Positions 38,104-47,329 of a stretch of DNA of 64,000 nt are shown one piece after another. Location: contig NZ_CP054570.1 of the NCBI RefSeq assembly GCF_013343115.1, positions 124,001 through 188,000 on the forward strand, written 5' to 3'. This stretch comes from Streptococcus sanguinis (GTDB lineage: Bacteria; Bacillota; Bacilli; Lactobacillales; Streptococcaceae). The notes under the pieces are model-generated. The model saw only the letters and a list, made by a program, of their open reading frames with translations. It did no database searches and had not been told where the DNA came from. Positions within the stretch are counted from its first letter, which is position 1, and each line of letters begins with the position of its first letter. Both the position numbers and the translations under genes were made by a program.

Positions 38104-38853
38104 ATGACACGTTATAAAGCTATTATATCCTATGATGGTTATGGCTTTGCTGGCTTTCAGCGACAGCCCCATGCCAGAAGTGTTCAGGAAGAGATTGAAA
38201 AGACCCTGACCCGTATCAATAAAGGCCAGCCTGTGGTGATTCATGGAGCGGGCCGGACCGACAGCGGTGTCCATGCTCTGGGCCAGGTGCTGCATTTTGA
38301 TTTACCAGAAGAGCGGGATGAAGAGAAATTGCGTTTCGCCTTGGATACCCAGACGCCGGAAGATATTGATTTTATCAGTGTGGAGCAGGTGTCGGACGAT
38401 TTTCATTCTCGCTACAATAAGCACAGCAAAACCTATGAATTTTTGGTGGACATCGGCCGGCCTAAAAATCCTATGATGCGCCATTATGCCACGCATTATC
38501 CATATCCTTTGGAGCTGGGTCTGATAGAAGAAGCGATTGCTCAGCTGGAGGGGACGCATGATTTTACAGGCTTTACAGCTTCTGGGACCAGTGTGGAAGA
38601 CAAGGTTCGGACCATCACCGAGGCTAAGGTTCGCTATGATGCAGAGCGGAATTTTCTAGTCTTTACTTTTTTGGGCAATGGTTTTCTCTACAAGCAAATC
38701 CGCAATATGGTCGGTACCTTGCTCAAGATTGGCAACAAGCGCATGCCGGTGGAGCAAGTTCAGAGGATTTTAGCGGAGAAAGATCGCCATCTGGCAGGAC
38801 CAACAGCTGGTCCAAACGGCCTCTATCTAAAGGAGATTCGTTATGAAGAATAA
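38104..38853 (+). CDS. truA: tRNA pseudouridine synthase A
   Basis: A 249-residue enzyme that makes pseudouridine at positions 38-40 of the tRNA anticodon stem. [22 protein letters not shown] and [15 protein letters not shown] (with the catalytic Asp of GRTDSGVHA, around residue 52) are the family motifs; RNMVGTLL is near the end. The start MTRYKA matches homologues, but no Shine-Dalgarno precedes it, so the mRNA may be leaderless. It overlaps pdxK by 11 bases and begins a four-gene operon. Confidence 0.95.
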   Translation: MTRYKAIISYDGYGFAGFQRQPHARSVQEEIEKTLTRINKGQPVVIHGAGRTDSGVHALGQVLHFDLPEERDEEKLRFALDTQTPEDIDFISVEQVSDDFHSRYNKHSKTYEFLVDIGRPKNPMMRHYATHYPYPLELGLIEEAIAQLEGTHDFTGFTASGTSVEDKVRTITEAKVRYDAERNFLVFTFLGNGFLYKQIRNMVGTLLKIGNKRMPVEQVQRILAEKDRHLAGPTAGPNGLYLKEIRYEE

Positions 38854-39613
38854 GTTGATTTTAGCCCTTTCGGGCAATGATATTTTCAGCGGCGGCGGAC
38901 TGCACGCTGATTTGGCTACCTATACAGTCAACGGTTTGCATGGTTTCGTAGCTGTGACTTGCCTGACGGCGATGACTACCAAGGGATTTGAGGTCATTCC
39001 AATTGAGGAAGAGATTTTTTCCCAGCAGTTAGCTAGTCTCAAGGATGTTCCTTTTTCTGCTATTAAGATAGGACTTTTACCCAATCTGGAAATAGCAGAG
39101 CAGGCATTGGCTTTTGTCAAGCAGCATGCGGATATACCAGTAGTTCTGGATCCTGTTCTGGTCTGCAAGGAAAATCATGACTTGGAAGTCAGTGCACTTA
39201 GAGAAGAAATCATCAAGTTTTTCCCTTATGTCAGCATCATCACGCCAAATCTGGCAGAAGCTCAGCTATTGACCCAAAAAGAAATCAAAACTCTGGAGGA
39301 TATGCGGGCTGTAGCCAAGGAGCTCTATGATTTGGGAGCTAAGCATGTGGTGATTAAGGGCGGCAATCGCTTAAGCAAGGAGCGAGCGGTGGATGTTTAC
39401 TATGACGGACGCGATTTTGAGGTCATGGAATCGCCAGTGCTGGCGAGCAACAATACCGGAGCGGGTTGCACATTTGCTTCCAGCATTGCCAGTCAGCTGC
39501 TTCTAGGCAAGTCTCCGCTTGCAGCAGTTCAAATTTCTAAAGATTTTGTTTACCGAGCGATTCAGCGCTCAGATCAATATGGGGTAGTTCAGTATGAGAA
39601 ATCATCAAGTTAA
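38843..39613 (+). CDS. pdxK: Pyridoxal/pyridoxine (or HMP) kinase, ribokinase fold
   Basis: A 256-residue kinase of the ThiD/PdxK group. [15 protein letters not shown] near the start is the substrate site and [18 protein letters not shown] near residue 205 the anion hole and catalytic region (the usual catalytic Asp is replaced by Cys, as in PdxK of ThiD-like origin). It phosphorylates vitamin B6 vitamers or HMP. An ECF transporter S component overlaps its end, so uptake and trapping of the same vitamin are likely. Confidence 0.82.
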   Translation: MKNKLILALSGNDIFSGGGLHADLATYTVNGLHGFVAVTCLTAMTTKGFEVIPIEEEIFSQQLASLKDVPFSAIKIGLLPNLEIAEQALAFVKQHADIPVVLDPVLVCKENHDLEVSALREEIIKFFPYVSIITPNLAEAQLLTQKEIKTLEDMRAVAKELYDLGAKHVVIKGGNRLSKERAVDVYYDGRDFEVMESPVLASNNTGAGCTFASSIASQLLLGKSPLAAVQISKDFVYRAIQRSDQYGVVQYEKSSS

Positions 39614-40076
39614 AAAATTAGTTATCTTAGCTTTCATCACAGCACTGTCTGTGGTTTTGGGAAATTTTTTAAAAATCCCAACTCCGACAGGCTTTTTGAC
39701 GCTGCTGGATGCAGGGATTTATTTTACAGCTTTCTACTTTGGCCGCAAGGAAGCGGCTATTGTCGGAGGCCTTTCAGGCTTTTTGATTGATATGATTGCC
39801 GGCTATCCCCAATGGATGATTTTCAGTCTTATTTGCCACGGACTTCAAGGGTTTTTTGCTGGCTTTGAGGGCAAGAGTCGCTATCTTGGTCTGGTCTTGG
39901 CTGCAGTAGCTATGGTCGGTGGCTATGCCCTCTTTGGTAGTATTATGAATGGTGTCGGGGCTGCCCTAGCCGAAATCTCAAGTAATTTTATGCAGAATGC
40001 ATTTGGTTTAGCAGTTGGATTTGCTCTTTACAAAGCTTTCCCGGAGAGTTTGAAAAAGGCAGTCGCAGTGAAATAA
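39594..40076 (+). CDS. ECF transporter S component (vitamin B6/HMP type)
   Basis: A 160-residue membrane protein with about five or six helices. LAFITALSVVLGNFLKIPTPTGFLTLLDAGIYFTAFYFG is the typical N-terminus of ECF substrate-binding subunits; GGLSGFLIDMIAGYPQW follows. It needs a separate EcfA/A'/T module, not encoded here. Co-location with pdxK points to pyridoxine or HMP as substrate. It overlaps the kinase gene by 20 bases. Confidence 0.85.
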   Translation: MRNHQVKKLVILAFITALSVVLGNFLKIPTPTGFLTLLDAGIYFTAFYFGRKEAAIVGGLSGFLIDMIAGYPQWMIFSLICHGLQGFFAGFEGKSRYLGLVLAAVAMVGGYALFGSIMNGVGAALAEISSNFMQNAFGLAVGFALYKAFPESLKKAVAVK

Positions 40077-40088
40077 ACGAGGTGAGAC

Positions 40089-40652
40089 ATGGACTTAGCT
40101 AAGATTGGAGCAGACACTCGTCAGATTGTTCTAGATGTTTTGGACAAGGCTGCCTTGGTTGAGGGAGATATTTTTGTTTTGGGTTTATCCTCTAGTGAGG
40201 TTGTCGGAGGCCATATCGGTCAGAATTCTAGTCTGGAAGTCGGACAGGTCATTGTCAAAACCATACTGGATATCTTAGAAGAGAAGGGGATCTTTCTAGC
40301 AGTTCAGGGATGTGAGCATCTCAATCGCGCCCTCGTAGTCGAAAGAGCCTTGGCGAACAAGAAGGATTTGGGAATTGTTAATGTTCTGCCTACTCTTCAT
40401 GCTGGAGGCAGCGGTCAGCTAGCGGCTTTTCAATACATGAAGGATCCTGTTGAGATAGAGTTCATTGTCGCTCAGGCAGGGCTGGATATTGGCGATACTG
40501 CTATCGGTATGCATGTCAAGCATGTGCAGATTCCTATTCGACCGATTCTCAAGGAATTGGGAGCTGCCCATGTCACAGCTTTAGCCAGTCGTCCCAAGCT
40601 AATTGGCGGCGCCAGATCGGCCTATACAGAGGATAAGATTAGGAAGGGATAA
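40089..40652 (+). CDS. UPF0340 (TIGR01440/DUF436) family protein
   Basis: A 187-residue cytoplasmic protein with the family blocks [33 protein letters not shown] and [12 protein letters not shown]. Its function is unknown. It is the last gene of the truA-pdxK-ECF operon, 12 bases after the S component, with a GAGG ribosome site. Gene order in related streptococci is the same as far as I know, which suggests a link to vitamin metabolism, but no reaction can be assigned. Confidence 0.85.
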   Translation: MDLAKIGADTRQIVLDVLDKAALVEGDIFVLGLSSSEVVGGHIGQNSSLEVGQVIVKTILDILEEKGIFLAVQGCEHLNRALVVERALANKKDLGIVNVLPTLHAGGSGQLAAFQYMKDPVEIEFIVAQAGLDIGDTAIGMHVKHVQIPIRPILKELGAAHVTALASRPKLIGGARSAYTEDKIRKG

Positions 40653-40666
40653 AAGGAAAAATAATT

Positions 40667-40694
40667 TTGAAAAAAACTCTAATTATGCTATAAT
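40667..40694 (+). promoter_or_regulatory. tig promoter
   Basis: TTGAAA (40667-40672), a 16-bp spacer and TATAAT (40689-40694), followed by an AAGGAG ribosome site before the ATG at 40732. Confidence 0.8.
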
Positions 40695-40731
40695 GGGTTG
40701 TATTCAATAAATTTTAAGGAGAAATGACAGA

Positions 40732-42015
40732 ATGTCTGTATCATTTGAAAACAAAGAAACAAATCGCGGTCTTTTGACTTTTAGCATCAGTCAAGAGAAA
40801 ATCAAGCCAGCCTTGGACCGTGTATTTAAGTCAGTAAAAAAAGATATTGCTGTACCAGGTTTCCGTAAAGGCCGCCTTCCACGTGCTATCTTCAACCAAC
40901 GTTTTGGTGAAGAAGCCCTCTACCAAGATGCTTTGAACGCTCTTCTTCCAGAAGCATACGAAGCGGCTGTCAAAGAGGCAGGTATCGAAGTAGTTGCTCA
41001 GCCTCAGTTTGATGTTGAGTCTATGGAAAAAGGTCAAGACTGGGTCATCAAAGCTGAAGTAGTCACTAAGCCAGAAGTTAAGCTGGGTGCTTACAAAGAC
41101 TTGGAAGTAACTGTTGAAGCTACTAAAGAAGTGACTGACGCTGAAGTAGATGAGCGCATTGAGCGTGAGCGTAACAACTTGGCTGAGTTGGTTCTCAAAG
41201 AAGGTCCAGCAGCTGACGGTGATACAGTTGTGATTGACTTTGTTGGATCTGTTGACGGTGTTGAATTTGACGGCGGCAAGGGTGACAACTTCTCGCTTGG
41301 CTTGGGCAGCGGCCAATTCATCCCAGGATTTGAAGGGCAGTTGGTTGGCCACAGTGCGGGTGAAACAGTGGATGTTGTCGTAACCTTCCCAGAAGACTAC
41401 CAAGCAGAAGACTTGGCAGGCAAGGAAGCTAAGTTTGTAACAACTATTCACGAAGTTAAAGAAAAAGAAGTTCCAGCATTGGACGATGAACTTGCAAAAG
41501 ATATCGACGAAGAAGTGGAAACTCTTGACGAGCTGAAAGAAAAGTACCGCAAAGAACTGTCAGAAGCTAAGGAAACAGCTTATAAGGATGCGATAGAAGC
41601 AGCAGCTATTGATCAAGCAGTAGCAAATGCTGAAATCGTTGACTTGCCAGCAGAAATGGTCCACGAAGAAGTACACCGCGCTGTTAATGAATTCTTGGGC
41701 AATATGCAGCGCCAAGGAATCTCACCTGACATGTACTTCCAAATCACTGGTACTACTCAGGAAGACCTACACAAGCAATACGAAGCAGATGCTGAGTCAC
41801 GCACTAAGACAAACCTTGTCGTAGAAGCTGTTGCTAAGGCAGAAGGTTTTGAAGCTAGCGCAGAAGAAATCGAAGCAGAAGTAACTTCATTGGCTACAGA
41901 CTACAACATGGAAGTGGAACGTGTTCGCCAATTGCTTTCAGAAGATATGCTGAAACACGACATTGCTATCAAGAAAGCTGTTGAAGTGATTACAAGCACT
42001 GCGAAAGTGAAATAA
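40732..42015 (+). CDS. tig: Trigger factor
   Basis: A 427-residue ribosome-associated chaperone and peptidyl-prolyl isomerase. [23 protein letters not shown] is the ribosome-binding loop region (about 45-65). The FKBP domain covers about 160-240 ([37 protein letters not shown]). The C-terminal helical arm follows. Length and order are typical. It stands alone between its promoter and a strong terminator. Confidence 0.97.
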   Translation: MSVSFENKETNRGLLTFSISQEKIKPALDRVFKSVKKDIAVPGFRKGRLPRAIFNQRFGEEALYQDALNALLPEAYEAAVKEAGIEVVAQPQFDVESMEKGQDWVIKAEVVTKPEVKLGAYKDLEVTVEATKEVTDAEVDERIERERNNLAELVLKEGPAADGDTVVIDFVGSVDGVEFDGGKGDNFSLGLGSGQFIPGFEGQLVGHSAGETVDVVVTFPEDYQAEDLAGKEAKFVTTIHEVKEKEVPALDDELAKDIDEEVETLDELKEKYRKELSEAKETAYKDAIEAAAIDQAVANAEIVDLPAEMVHEEVHRAVNEFLGNMQRQGISPDMYFQITGTTQEDLHKQYEADAESRTKTNLVVEAVAKAEGFEASAEEIEAEVTSLATDYNMEVERVRQLLSEDMLKHDIAIKKAVEVITSTAKVK

Positions 42016-42020
42016 AGATG

Positions 42021-42056
42021 AAAGAGGCAAGATATGATTCTTGCCTCCTTTTTTTA
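42021..42056 (+). terminator. tig terminator
   Basis: GAGGCAAG pairs with CTTGCCTC around ATATGATT and is followed by eight T residues. Confidence 0.9.
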
Positions 42057-42151
42057 GAAAACAAGAGGCAAATCTGCTATAATAATAGTATATAGTTGAA
42101 AGGAAAGCTGGCTCTGTCGCTAGTCCATAGAACTCGTGAAGGAGGTCGAGC

Positions 42152-42901
42152 ATGAAAAGCAGTAAAAAATCTTATCTGAAGCTAAGCTTGCTTCTTATCT
42201 TTTTTATTTTCTATTGGCTAATAGTCAATCTTTTATTTCATAATACAGGGCTTTTTTGGCTCCTTTTATTAGCTGGCATTGCCATGACCGTAATTGCTAA
42301 GAACTACCGCAAACTTTCAAAAAGGGACTGGATAACAGCTATTATTCTGGGATTTTTAGCGGTCTTCTCGAATCCTATTTTTGCTGCTTTGACTGTCCTG
42401 ACTTATCTGGCTAGCAGTCTTTTATTGAAGGAAAAGGAAAAATTCAGCACTCTTTTAAAACTTGATAGTCCGAAACAAGCAGCTCTTGCTTTGATTTTGG
42501 GACTTCTTGTGGGATTTGTGCTGGGGTTTTTAAATCTCGCTTCGGCCCACAAGCCTATCAGTCTACCAGGCTCTTTTCCTATTCAGGCTGTCCTAGATGC
42601 TCTCCGCGCAGGTGTATTTGAAGAAGTGGCTTTTAGACTATTTTTCTTTGCTATTATCTTTTATCTGACTAAAAAAGATACTTTTTCAAAAATGGAGAAT
42701 ATGCTAGTTTATGGTATTCTGACCTTGCCTCATACTCTGATTCACTTTAGTTTGGAAAAATTTGATATAGGAAGCGTCGTTATTCTTAGTCTTGTTTTCG
42801 GCTTGCCTTTTGCTTTTTTGCTTCGGAAACAGGGGCTCTACAGCGCCATAATAGCCCATGCTGTAGTTGATTTGCTTAGATTCGTTTTTTTAGGAATTTG
42901 A
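42152..42901 (+). CDS. CPBP-family intramembrane metalloprotease
   Basis: A 249-residue integral membrane protein with about seven helices. GVFEEVAFRLFFF carries the EExxxR motif of CPBP (Abi/CAAX) proteases, TLPHTLIHF the second-motif histidine, and AIIAHAVVDLLRF the third. Members in streptococci are linked to bacteriocin immunity or membrane-protein processing; the substrate is unknown. A strong AAGGAGG ribosome site precedes the ATG. It is monocistronic. Confidence 0.85.
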   Translation: MKSSKKSYLKLSLLLIFFIFYWLIVNLLFHNTGLFWLLLLAGIAMTVIAKNYRKLSKRDWITAIILGFLAVFSNPIFAALTVLTYLASSLLLKEKEKFSTLLKLDSPKQAALALILGLLVGFVLGFLNLASAHKPISLPGSFPIQAVLDALRAGVFEEVAFRLFFFAIIFYLTKKDTFSKMENMLVYGILTLPHTLIHFSLEKFDIGSVVILSLVFGLPFAFLLRKQGLYSAIIAHAVVDLLRFVFLGI

Positions 42902-42993
42902 AAAATTTTAACTTAAAATATAAATGGTAACCCTTTGACTATTTTTGGAAATTAGCGTAAAATAGTAAGGAAAGACAAAAAAGGAGAAAAGCC

Positions 42994-43584
42994 TTGGAAT
43001 TAGAAGTATTTGCTGGACAGGAAAAAAGTGAGCTTTCTATGATTGAAGTGGCGCGTGCCATTTTGGAAGCCCGCGGCCGCGATCATGAGATGTATTTTAA
43101 TGATCTGGTCAATGAAATTCAAAACTACCTGGAAAAATCAAACAGTGAGATTCGCGATGCTCTGCCTTTATTCTACACAGAACTCAATGTAGACGGCAGC
43201 TTTATTCCGCTGGGGGATAATAAATGGGGTCTGCGTTCATGGTATGCCATCGACGAAGTGGATGAAGAAATCATCGCCTTGGAAGAGACTGATGAGGATG
43301 ACGCACCTAAGAAACGCAAGAAGAAACGCGTCAATGCCTTTATGGATGGCGACGAGGATGCCATTGACTACAGCGATGACGATCCAGAAGATGAGGACGG
43401 CTACGAAGCAGATCCAGCTCTCTCATACGATGAGGAAAATCCAGACGATGAGAAGAATGAAGTGGAAGCTTATGATGCAGAAATCAACGAAATCGCTCCA
43501 GATGATCTAGGTGAAGAAGTCGAACTCAACGAAGAAGATGACGACTACTCTGACGAAGACTCGGAGACCGAAGAGGAAGAATAA
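42994..43584 (+). CDS. rpoE: DNA-directed RNA polymerase delta subunit
   Basis: A 196-residue protein. The N-terminal HARE-HTH domain ([23 protein letters not shown] through [12 protein letters not shown]) binds RNA polymerase; the C-terminal 105 residues are a disordered, very acidic tail ([16 protein letters not shown] and similar) that displaces nucleic acids and promotes recycling. The start is TTG at 42994, with an AAGGAG site 8 bases upstream. A basic KKRKKKR patch separates the two parts. Confidence 0.95.
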   Translation: MELEVFAGQEKSELSMIEVARAILEARGRDHEMYFNDLVNEIQNYLEKSNSEIRDALPLFYTELNVDGSFIPLGDNKWGLRSWYAIDEVDEEIIALEETDEDDAPKKRKKKRVNAFMDGDEDAIDYSDDDPEDEDGYEADPALSYDEENPDDEKNEVEAYDAEINEIAPDDLGEEVELNEEDDDYSDEDSETEEEE

Positions 43585-43592
43585 ATCAACCA

Positions 43593-43626
43593 AAAGAAGC
43601 AAGGGATGAAAACCCTTGTTTCTTTT
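43593..43626 (+). terminator. rpoE terminator
   Basis: AAAGAAGCAAGGG pairs with CCCTTGTTTCTTT across ATGAAAA. Strong stem. Confidence 0.85.
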
Positions 43627-43704
43627 AATATTCCTTGAAATATAAGTTCGGAAGGTGTAGAATACTAATAAAATTTAATAAAGAATAGATGGAGGAAGAC
43701 TGCT

Positions 43705-44388
43705 ATGAAATTTGTCATTGATAAGAGTCTAGGTGAACTAGGCATAAAAAGTGTTGCTATCGGGATTGCCAAGAATGTTAATCCGCATGCAGAACTGTCT
43801 CCCTCGTTTCTAAAAAAGAAAAAGGAAATGGAAGACTGGGCTCTGGCCTGTGACTTGGATGAGGTGCTTGAGTCGCCAGTAGTTCAAGGTTATATAGACA
43901 TACTCCAGCGCGTAGGTCGCAGTGTCAAGAAAAATCCTCCGACGGTTCCTGCTCTGATTCGCAATATCCAGCACCGAGGCTCGCTCCCTCATATTAATAG
44001 CATTATTGATATTTATAATGTCGAAGCCCTGCATTCTCTACTGGCTATTGGAGGGCATGATTTTGATAAGATTGATGGTCAGATAGAATTCACTGTAAGC
44101 CAAAAGGAAGATGTTTTTCTGCCTATTTTGTCCAAGGAGAAGCATGTTGCCAAGACGGACTATGTCTATCGGGATGCCAAAGGCATTTTGGCTTGGTTGG
44201 ATGTACGTGACAGCGAGTATTATAAGTTTGATGAGGAGACCAAGGATGCCATTTTCATCATTCAGGGGAATGCCAATACCTCTGTCGAAATGCGTCTGGC
44301 AGCCTTGGAGCGAATCCGACACGATTTAGCAGAGTGCATGCCTGATTTAGAATTTGAAACACATGTCATCAGTATTGAGGAAAATTAA
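43705..44388 (+). CDS. B3/B4 tRNA-binding domain protein
   Basis: A 227-residue protein whose whole length is a B3/B4 domain, as found in the beta chain of phenylalanyl-tRNA synthetase. PPTVPALIRNIQHRGSLPHINSIIDIYNVEALHSLLAIGGHD (about 75-116) is the conserved core. Free-standing members may edit mischarged tRNA, but this is not proven. The last 26 codons are duplicated at 47051-47127 in front of pyrG. A terminator shared with the pyrG leader follows. Confidence 0.85.
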   Translation: MKFVIDKSLGELGIKSVAIGIAKNVNPHAELSPSFLKKKKEMEDWALACDLDEVLESPVVQGYIDILQRVGRSVKKNPPTVPALIRNIQHRGSLPHINSIIDIYNVEALHSLLAIGGHDFDKIDGQIEFTVSQKEDVFLPILSKEKHVAKTDYVYRDAKGILAWLDVRDSEYYKFDEETKDAIFIIQGNANTSVEMRLAALERIRHDLAECMPDLEFETHVISIEEN

Positions 44389-44427
44389 CTGGAATAGGCT
44401 TTCCAATTTTGATTCTCACTGACTATC

Positions 44428-44454
44428 AGCTTCCTGTTTTCAGGGAGCTTTTTT
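44428..44454 (+). terminator. Terminator after the B3/B4 gene
   Basis: AGCTTCCTG pairs with CAGGGAGCT around TTTT, followed by TTTTTT. The same stem occurs in the pyrG leader at 47207-47228. Confidence 0.8.
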
Positions 44455-44594
44455 GAGTGCTTTTCGATTTCTTTTGTCAGAGTCGTGGTTGAAAAAATGA
44501 GAAAGGTGGGAATTGATTATAGTTTGCTTTTCTGAAAATAGGAGACATTACTCAATAAAAAATGGTATAATAAACAAAGAAAAAGGAGCGTGCG

Positions 44595-45296
44595 ATGACA
44601 GAAACACTATTAGAAGCTAAATCAATCAGCAAAAAATATGAGGATGAGTATGTCCTGCAGAATACGGATCTAAAAATTGATCAGAGGCAGTTTGTAGCAA
44701 TTTTGGGTCACAGTGGCTCAGGAAAGTCAACGATGCTTAATATCCTATCTTCTCTACTGAAACCAAGTTCAGGACAGGTCTTATATAAAGGAAAGGAGAT
44801 AGGTCAGCTAAGCAAATCAGCAGTGGCCAAGTTTAGGAGAGAAGACATTGGTTTGGTCTTTCAGCACTATATGCTAATTCCTAATCTAACAGTTGAGGAG
44901 AATATTCAGTTGGGCAGCAAGTATGCCGCTGAGGCAGCAGACTTAGAAGAGTTGGCTTCACTACTGGGAATTGAGAAGCTTTTGAACAAATATCCTCATC
45001 AGCTGTCGGGCGGTGAGCAGCAGAGAGTCTGCCTTGCCAGAGCTGTTATAAAGAAACCAACTATTTTGTTTTGTGATGAGGCGACAGGCGCTCTGGACAG
45101 CGAAAATAGTAAGAACATTATTGTTTTATTGCATGCTATCAAGCAAACCTACGGAACCAGTATCCTTTTTACGACACATAATCGAGAAATTGCTAGAACA
45201 GCTGACCGAATACTGCTCTTGGAAGATGGCCGTATTGTTAGGGACGACATGAATATGGAGAAGCTGTCGCCGAATCAAATGAGTTGGGAGATTTAA
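44595..45296 (+). CDS. ABC transporter ATP-binding protein (MacB/LolD type)
   Basis: A 233-residue ATPase with Walker A GHSGSGKST (around 36), signature LSGGEQQRV (around 140), Walker B ILFCDEATGALD and the H-loop TTHNR. EATGALD is typical of MacB/LolD-type exporters. The TAA ends one base before the permease ATG. An AAGGAG site precedes the ATG. It probably exports an antimicrobial peptide or acts in bacitracin-like resistance; the substrate is unknown. Confidence 0.9.
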   Translation: MTETLLEAKSISKKYEDEYVLQNTDLKIDQRQFVAILGHSGSGKSTMLNILSSLLKPSSGQVLYKGKEIGQLSKSAVAKFRREDIGLVFQHYMLIPNLTVEENIQLGSKYAAEAADLEELASLLGIEKLLNKYPHQLSGGEQQRVCLARAVIKKPTILFCDEATGALDSENSKNIIVLLHAIKQTYGTSILFTTHNREIARTADRILLLEDGRIVRDDMNMEKLSPNQMSWEI

Positions 45297-45297
45297 T

Positions 45298-47004
45298 ATG
45301 GATTTGCTATTTAAATATCTATCCAGAGACTTTTTTGCTAAGAGGACCATGGTGTCCATTCTATCTCTGATTTTAATCTTCATTTCCTTTATGTTCTTCT
45401 TCGTTCATTTTGCCATTGATGCTAATTTACTTCGTTTAGGTGGAGAGCAATTATCAGGTAATGAGTCAGATTATCTTACAGCATTGAAAAGCAATCAGGT
45501 CTTGATTCGAAACATTACTGTCGCCATGGTAGCCATTTTCTCCCTCATTTTATCCTTATTCATCAGAGGGACGCTTCAAAGAAATCGAGTACAGCTAGCC
45601 CAGCTGATGTCCCTCGGCTTTTCTTTCTCCAGTGTGCTGGCAAGCTATGCCCTATTAATCTGCGGTTTATCCTTAATCAGTTCCTTGATTGGCTTAGTCT
45701 TGGGCTTCTGGGGATCCGATATCCTCCTTTCTGCTAATAGCCAGACCTATCTCGTTCAAGGGTTGAGTAAAGGACTTTCTCTGCAGTCGGTTATGACGGG
45801 AACCCTCTTCCTAAGTCTTTTCTTAGGAGCTCTTACTTATCTGGCAGGACTGACAGTGAGAAAGACAGACCTTGCTCTAATGATGAAACAGACAGACGGG
45901 AAAAGCATCCGTCCTGGTTTGATAGAGAAGCTGATTCAAAAGCTGCCGATGAAGCATAAATTCAAATTTAAGCTGACTTTAAATCATTTTAGCACCTTGG
46001 GGCTCTTGTTGATTGCTATCGTTACGTTTAGCATCATGTTCGTCTTAAGCCTGTCTCTTACTTTTAGCTCCTCTAAAATCCTTGAATCTCAGAAGGAAGG
46101 CCGGAACTATTCTTATGATATCAGCTATGATAACTATCGAAAGGAGGAGGCTGGGTCAGCTTCAGATTCTGTAACCTATCTGAGATACGATGTTGAGCTA
46201 ATGATAAAAGGCGAAGCTATAGCTTATCATGCCCTTGCATTTACCAACCAAAATGACTTGTTTCAGCTGATTGACAGTAAGGGAGAAATTCTAGATCCCA
46301 CACAAGGTGTCTTTGTAAATCCTGAATTGCGAGAGAATTATGGTCTTAAAGTTGGGGATACTCTAGAGCTAAGAGTAAAGGGAAAGCAACATCAGATAAA
46401 GATAGCTGGATTTGCGGAGAATGCTGATTTAAAGACAATATATATTCCCAAAGACCAAGCATCCGCCATGGTAGATGAGACTAATGATATTTTTAATGGT
46501 AGATTGACCAATAAGCCTCAAGAAAAAGGTGAAGGAAAAGTTCGCTCCCTAGAGGAAAAATTATCAGCTGTTCAAAGAAGTCAAACTTCTAACAAAGCAA
46601 GTGCTATTATCAACCAAAGTATCGGTGTCATAACGGGATGTTTATTGATTTACCTAGCAGTGTTTATCGGTTTGAATGGTAATATGAAGACTCTATTGAT
46701 GTTTGATTTACTAGGATATGAGGAGAGAGAGGTTTATCGTATCCTGCTTAACCCCTACATTGTGATCAGCAATCTACTTTTCTTGCTCACTCTGCCTGTG
46801 GCCATCTATGCTGCAAGGAATATCCAGATTATGACTTCTCTTCAGACAGGGGATTATATGCCATTCCAGCTCAACTGGATTACCTTTGTTTATATGTTTG
46901 TCATCTTGAATGCCCTGTACTTTATTATTAGATTTTTATTTATTCAAAAGGTTAAAAAAATCAGGGATGATAATCGGCAGGCAGAATTCTTATCAGAATG
47001 GTGA
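45298..47004 (+). CDS. FtsX-type ABC permease
   Basis: A 568-residue permease with an N-terminal helix, an FtsX-like domain with three helices (about 65-190), a fourth helix near residue 230, a large extracellular domain (about 255-420) and three C-terminal helices. This two-FtsX-domain layout fits MacB/BceB-like antimicrobial-peptide transporters. No sensor kinase is adjacent. The gene pair is bracketed by a duplicated B3/B4 3' end, indicating that it entered as a cassette. Confidence 0.85.
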   Translation: MDLLFKYLSRDFFAKRTMVSILSLILIFISFMFFFVHFAIDANLLRLGGEQLSGNESDYLTALKSNQVLIRNITVAMVAIFSLILSLFIRGTLQRNRVQLAQLMSLGFSFSSVLASYALLICGLSLISSLIGLVLGFWGSDILLSANSQTYLVQGLSKGLSLQSVMTGTLFLSLFLGALTYLAGLTVRKTDLALMMKQTDGKSIRPGLIEKLIQKLPMKHKFKFKLTLNHFSTLGLLLIAIVTFSIMFVLSLSLTFSSSKILESQKEGRNYSYDISYDNYRKEEAGSASDSVTYLRYDVELMIKGEAIAYHALAFTNQNDLFQLIDSKGEILDPTQGVFVNPELRENYGLKVGDTLELRVKGKQHQIKIAGFAENADLKTIYIPKDQASAMVDETNDIFNGRLTNKPQEKGEGKVRSLEEKLSAVQRSQTSNKASAIINQSIGVITGCLLIYLAVFIGLNGNMKTLLMFDLLGYEEREVYRILLNPYIVISNLLFLLTLPVAIYAARNIQIMTSLQTGDYMPFQLNWITFVYMFVILNALYFIIRFLFIQKVKKIRDDNRQAEFLSEW

Positions 47005-47050
47005 GAAGTAGTATGAAGATTTTTAAGGTAAGGAGTCGGAAGTCTTGAAA

Positions 47051-47127
47051 GAAATCCGTCACGATTTAGCAGAGTGCATGCCTGATGTAGAATTCGAAAC
47101 ACATGTCATCAGTATTAGTGAAAATGG
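47051..47127 (+). pseudogene. Duplicated 3' end of the B3/B4 gene
   Basis: The stretch matches the last 26 codons of the gene at 43705, encoding IRHDLAECMPDVEFETHVIS. A 26-base block (47061-47086) is identical to 44321-44346. It is not an independent gene. It lies just after the ABC permease and before the pyrG promoter, where the intact B3/B4 gene would have stood before the ABC cassette entered. Confidence 0.85.
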
Positions 47128-47148
47128 ATGAAAACCGAATGAAATCAT

Positions 47149-47236
47149 TTGACAATTTTTTAGGTTTGCGATATCATACTGTTCGGGCACCTCTTTTAGA
47201 GGTCAGAGCTTCCTGTTTCCAGGGAGCTATTTTTCT
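47149..47236 (+). promoter_or_regulatory. pyrG promoter and GGGC-initiated attenuator leader
   Basis: TTGACA (47149-47154), a 17-bp spacer and TATCAT (47172-47177) place the start near GGGC (47185-47188). Downstream, ACCTC-TTTTA-GAGGT forms a hairpin, then AGCTTCCTG pairs with CAGGGAGCT (47207-47228), followed by TATTTTTC, an intrinsic terminator. In B. subtilis and relatives, low CTP causes repeated G addition at such a GGGC start, and the extra Gs pair with pyrimidines to prevent termination. The layout here fits that mechanism. Confidence 0.65.
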
Positions 47237-47329
47237 TTTTCGGACAGATTATGGAAAATCCTCCTATGGCTAAGTTTCCAGCAACTGTGATGCTTGCTGG
47301 AACGAATTGTTTTATGAAAAGGAGCACGT

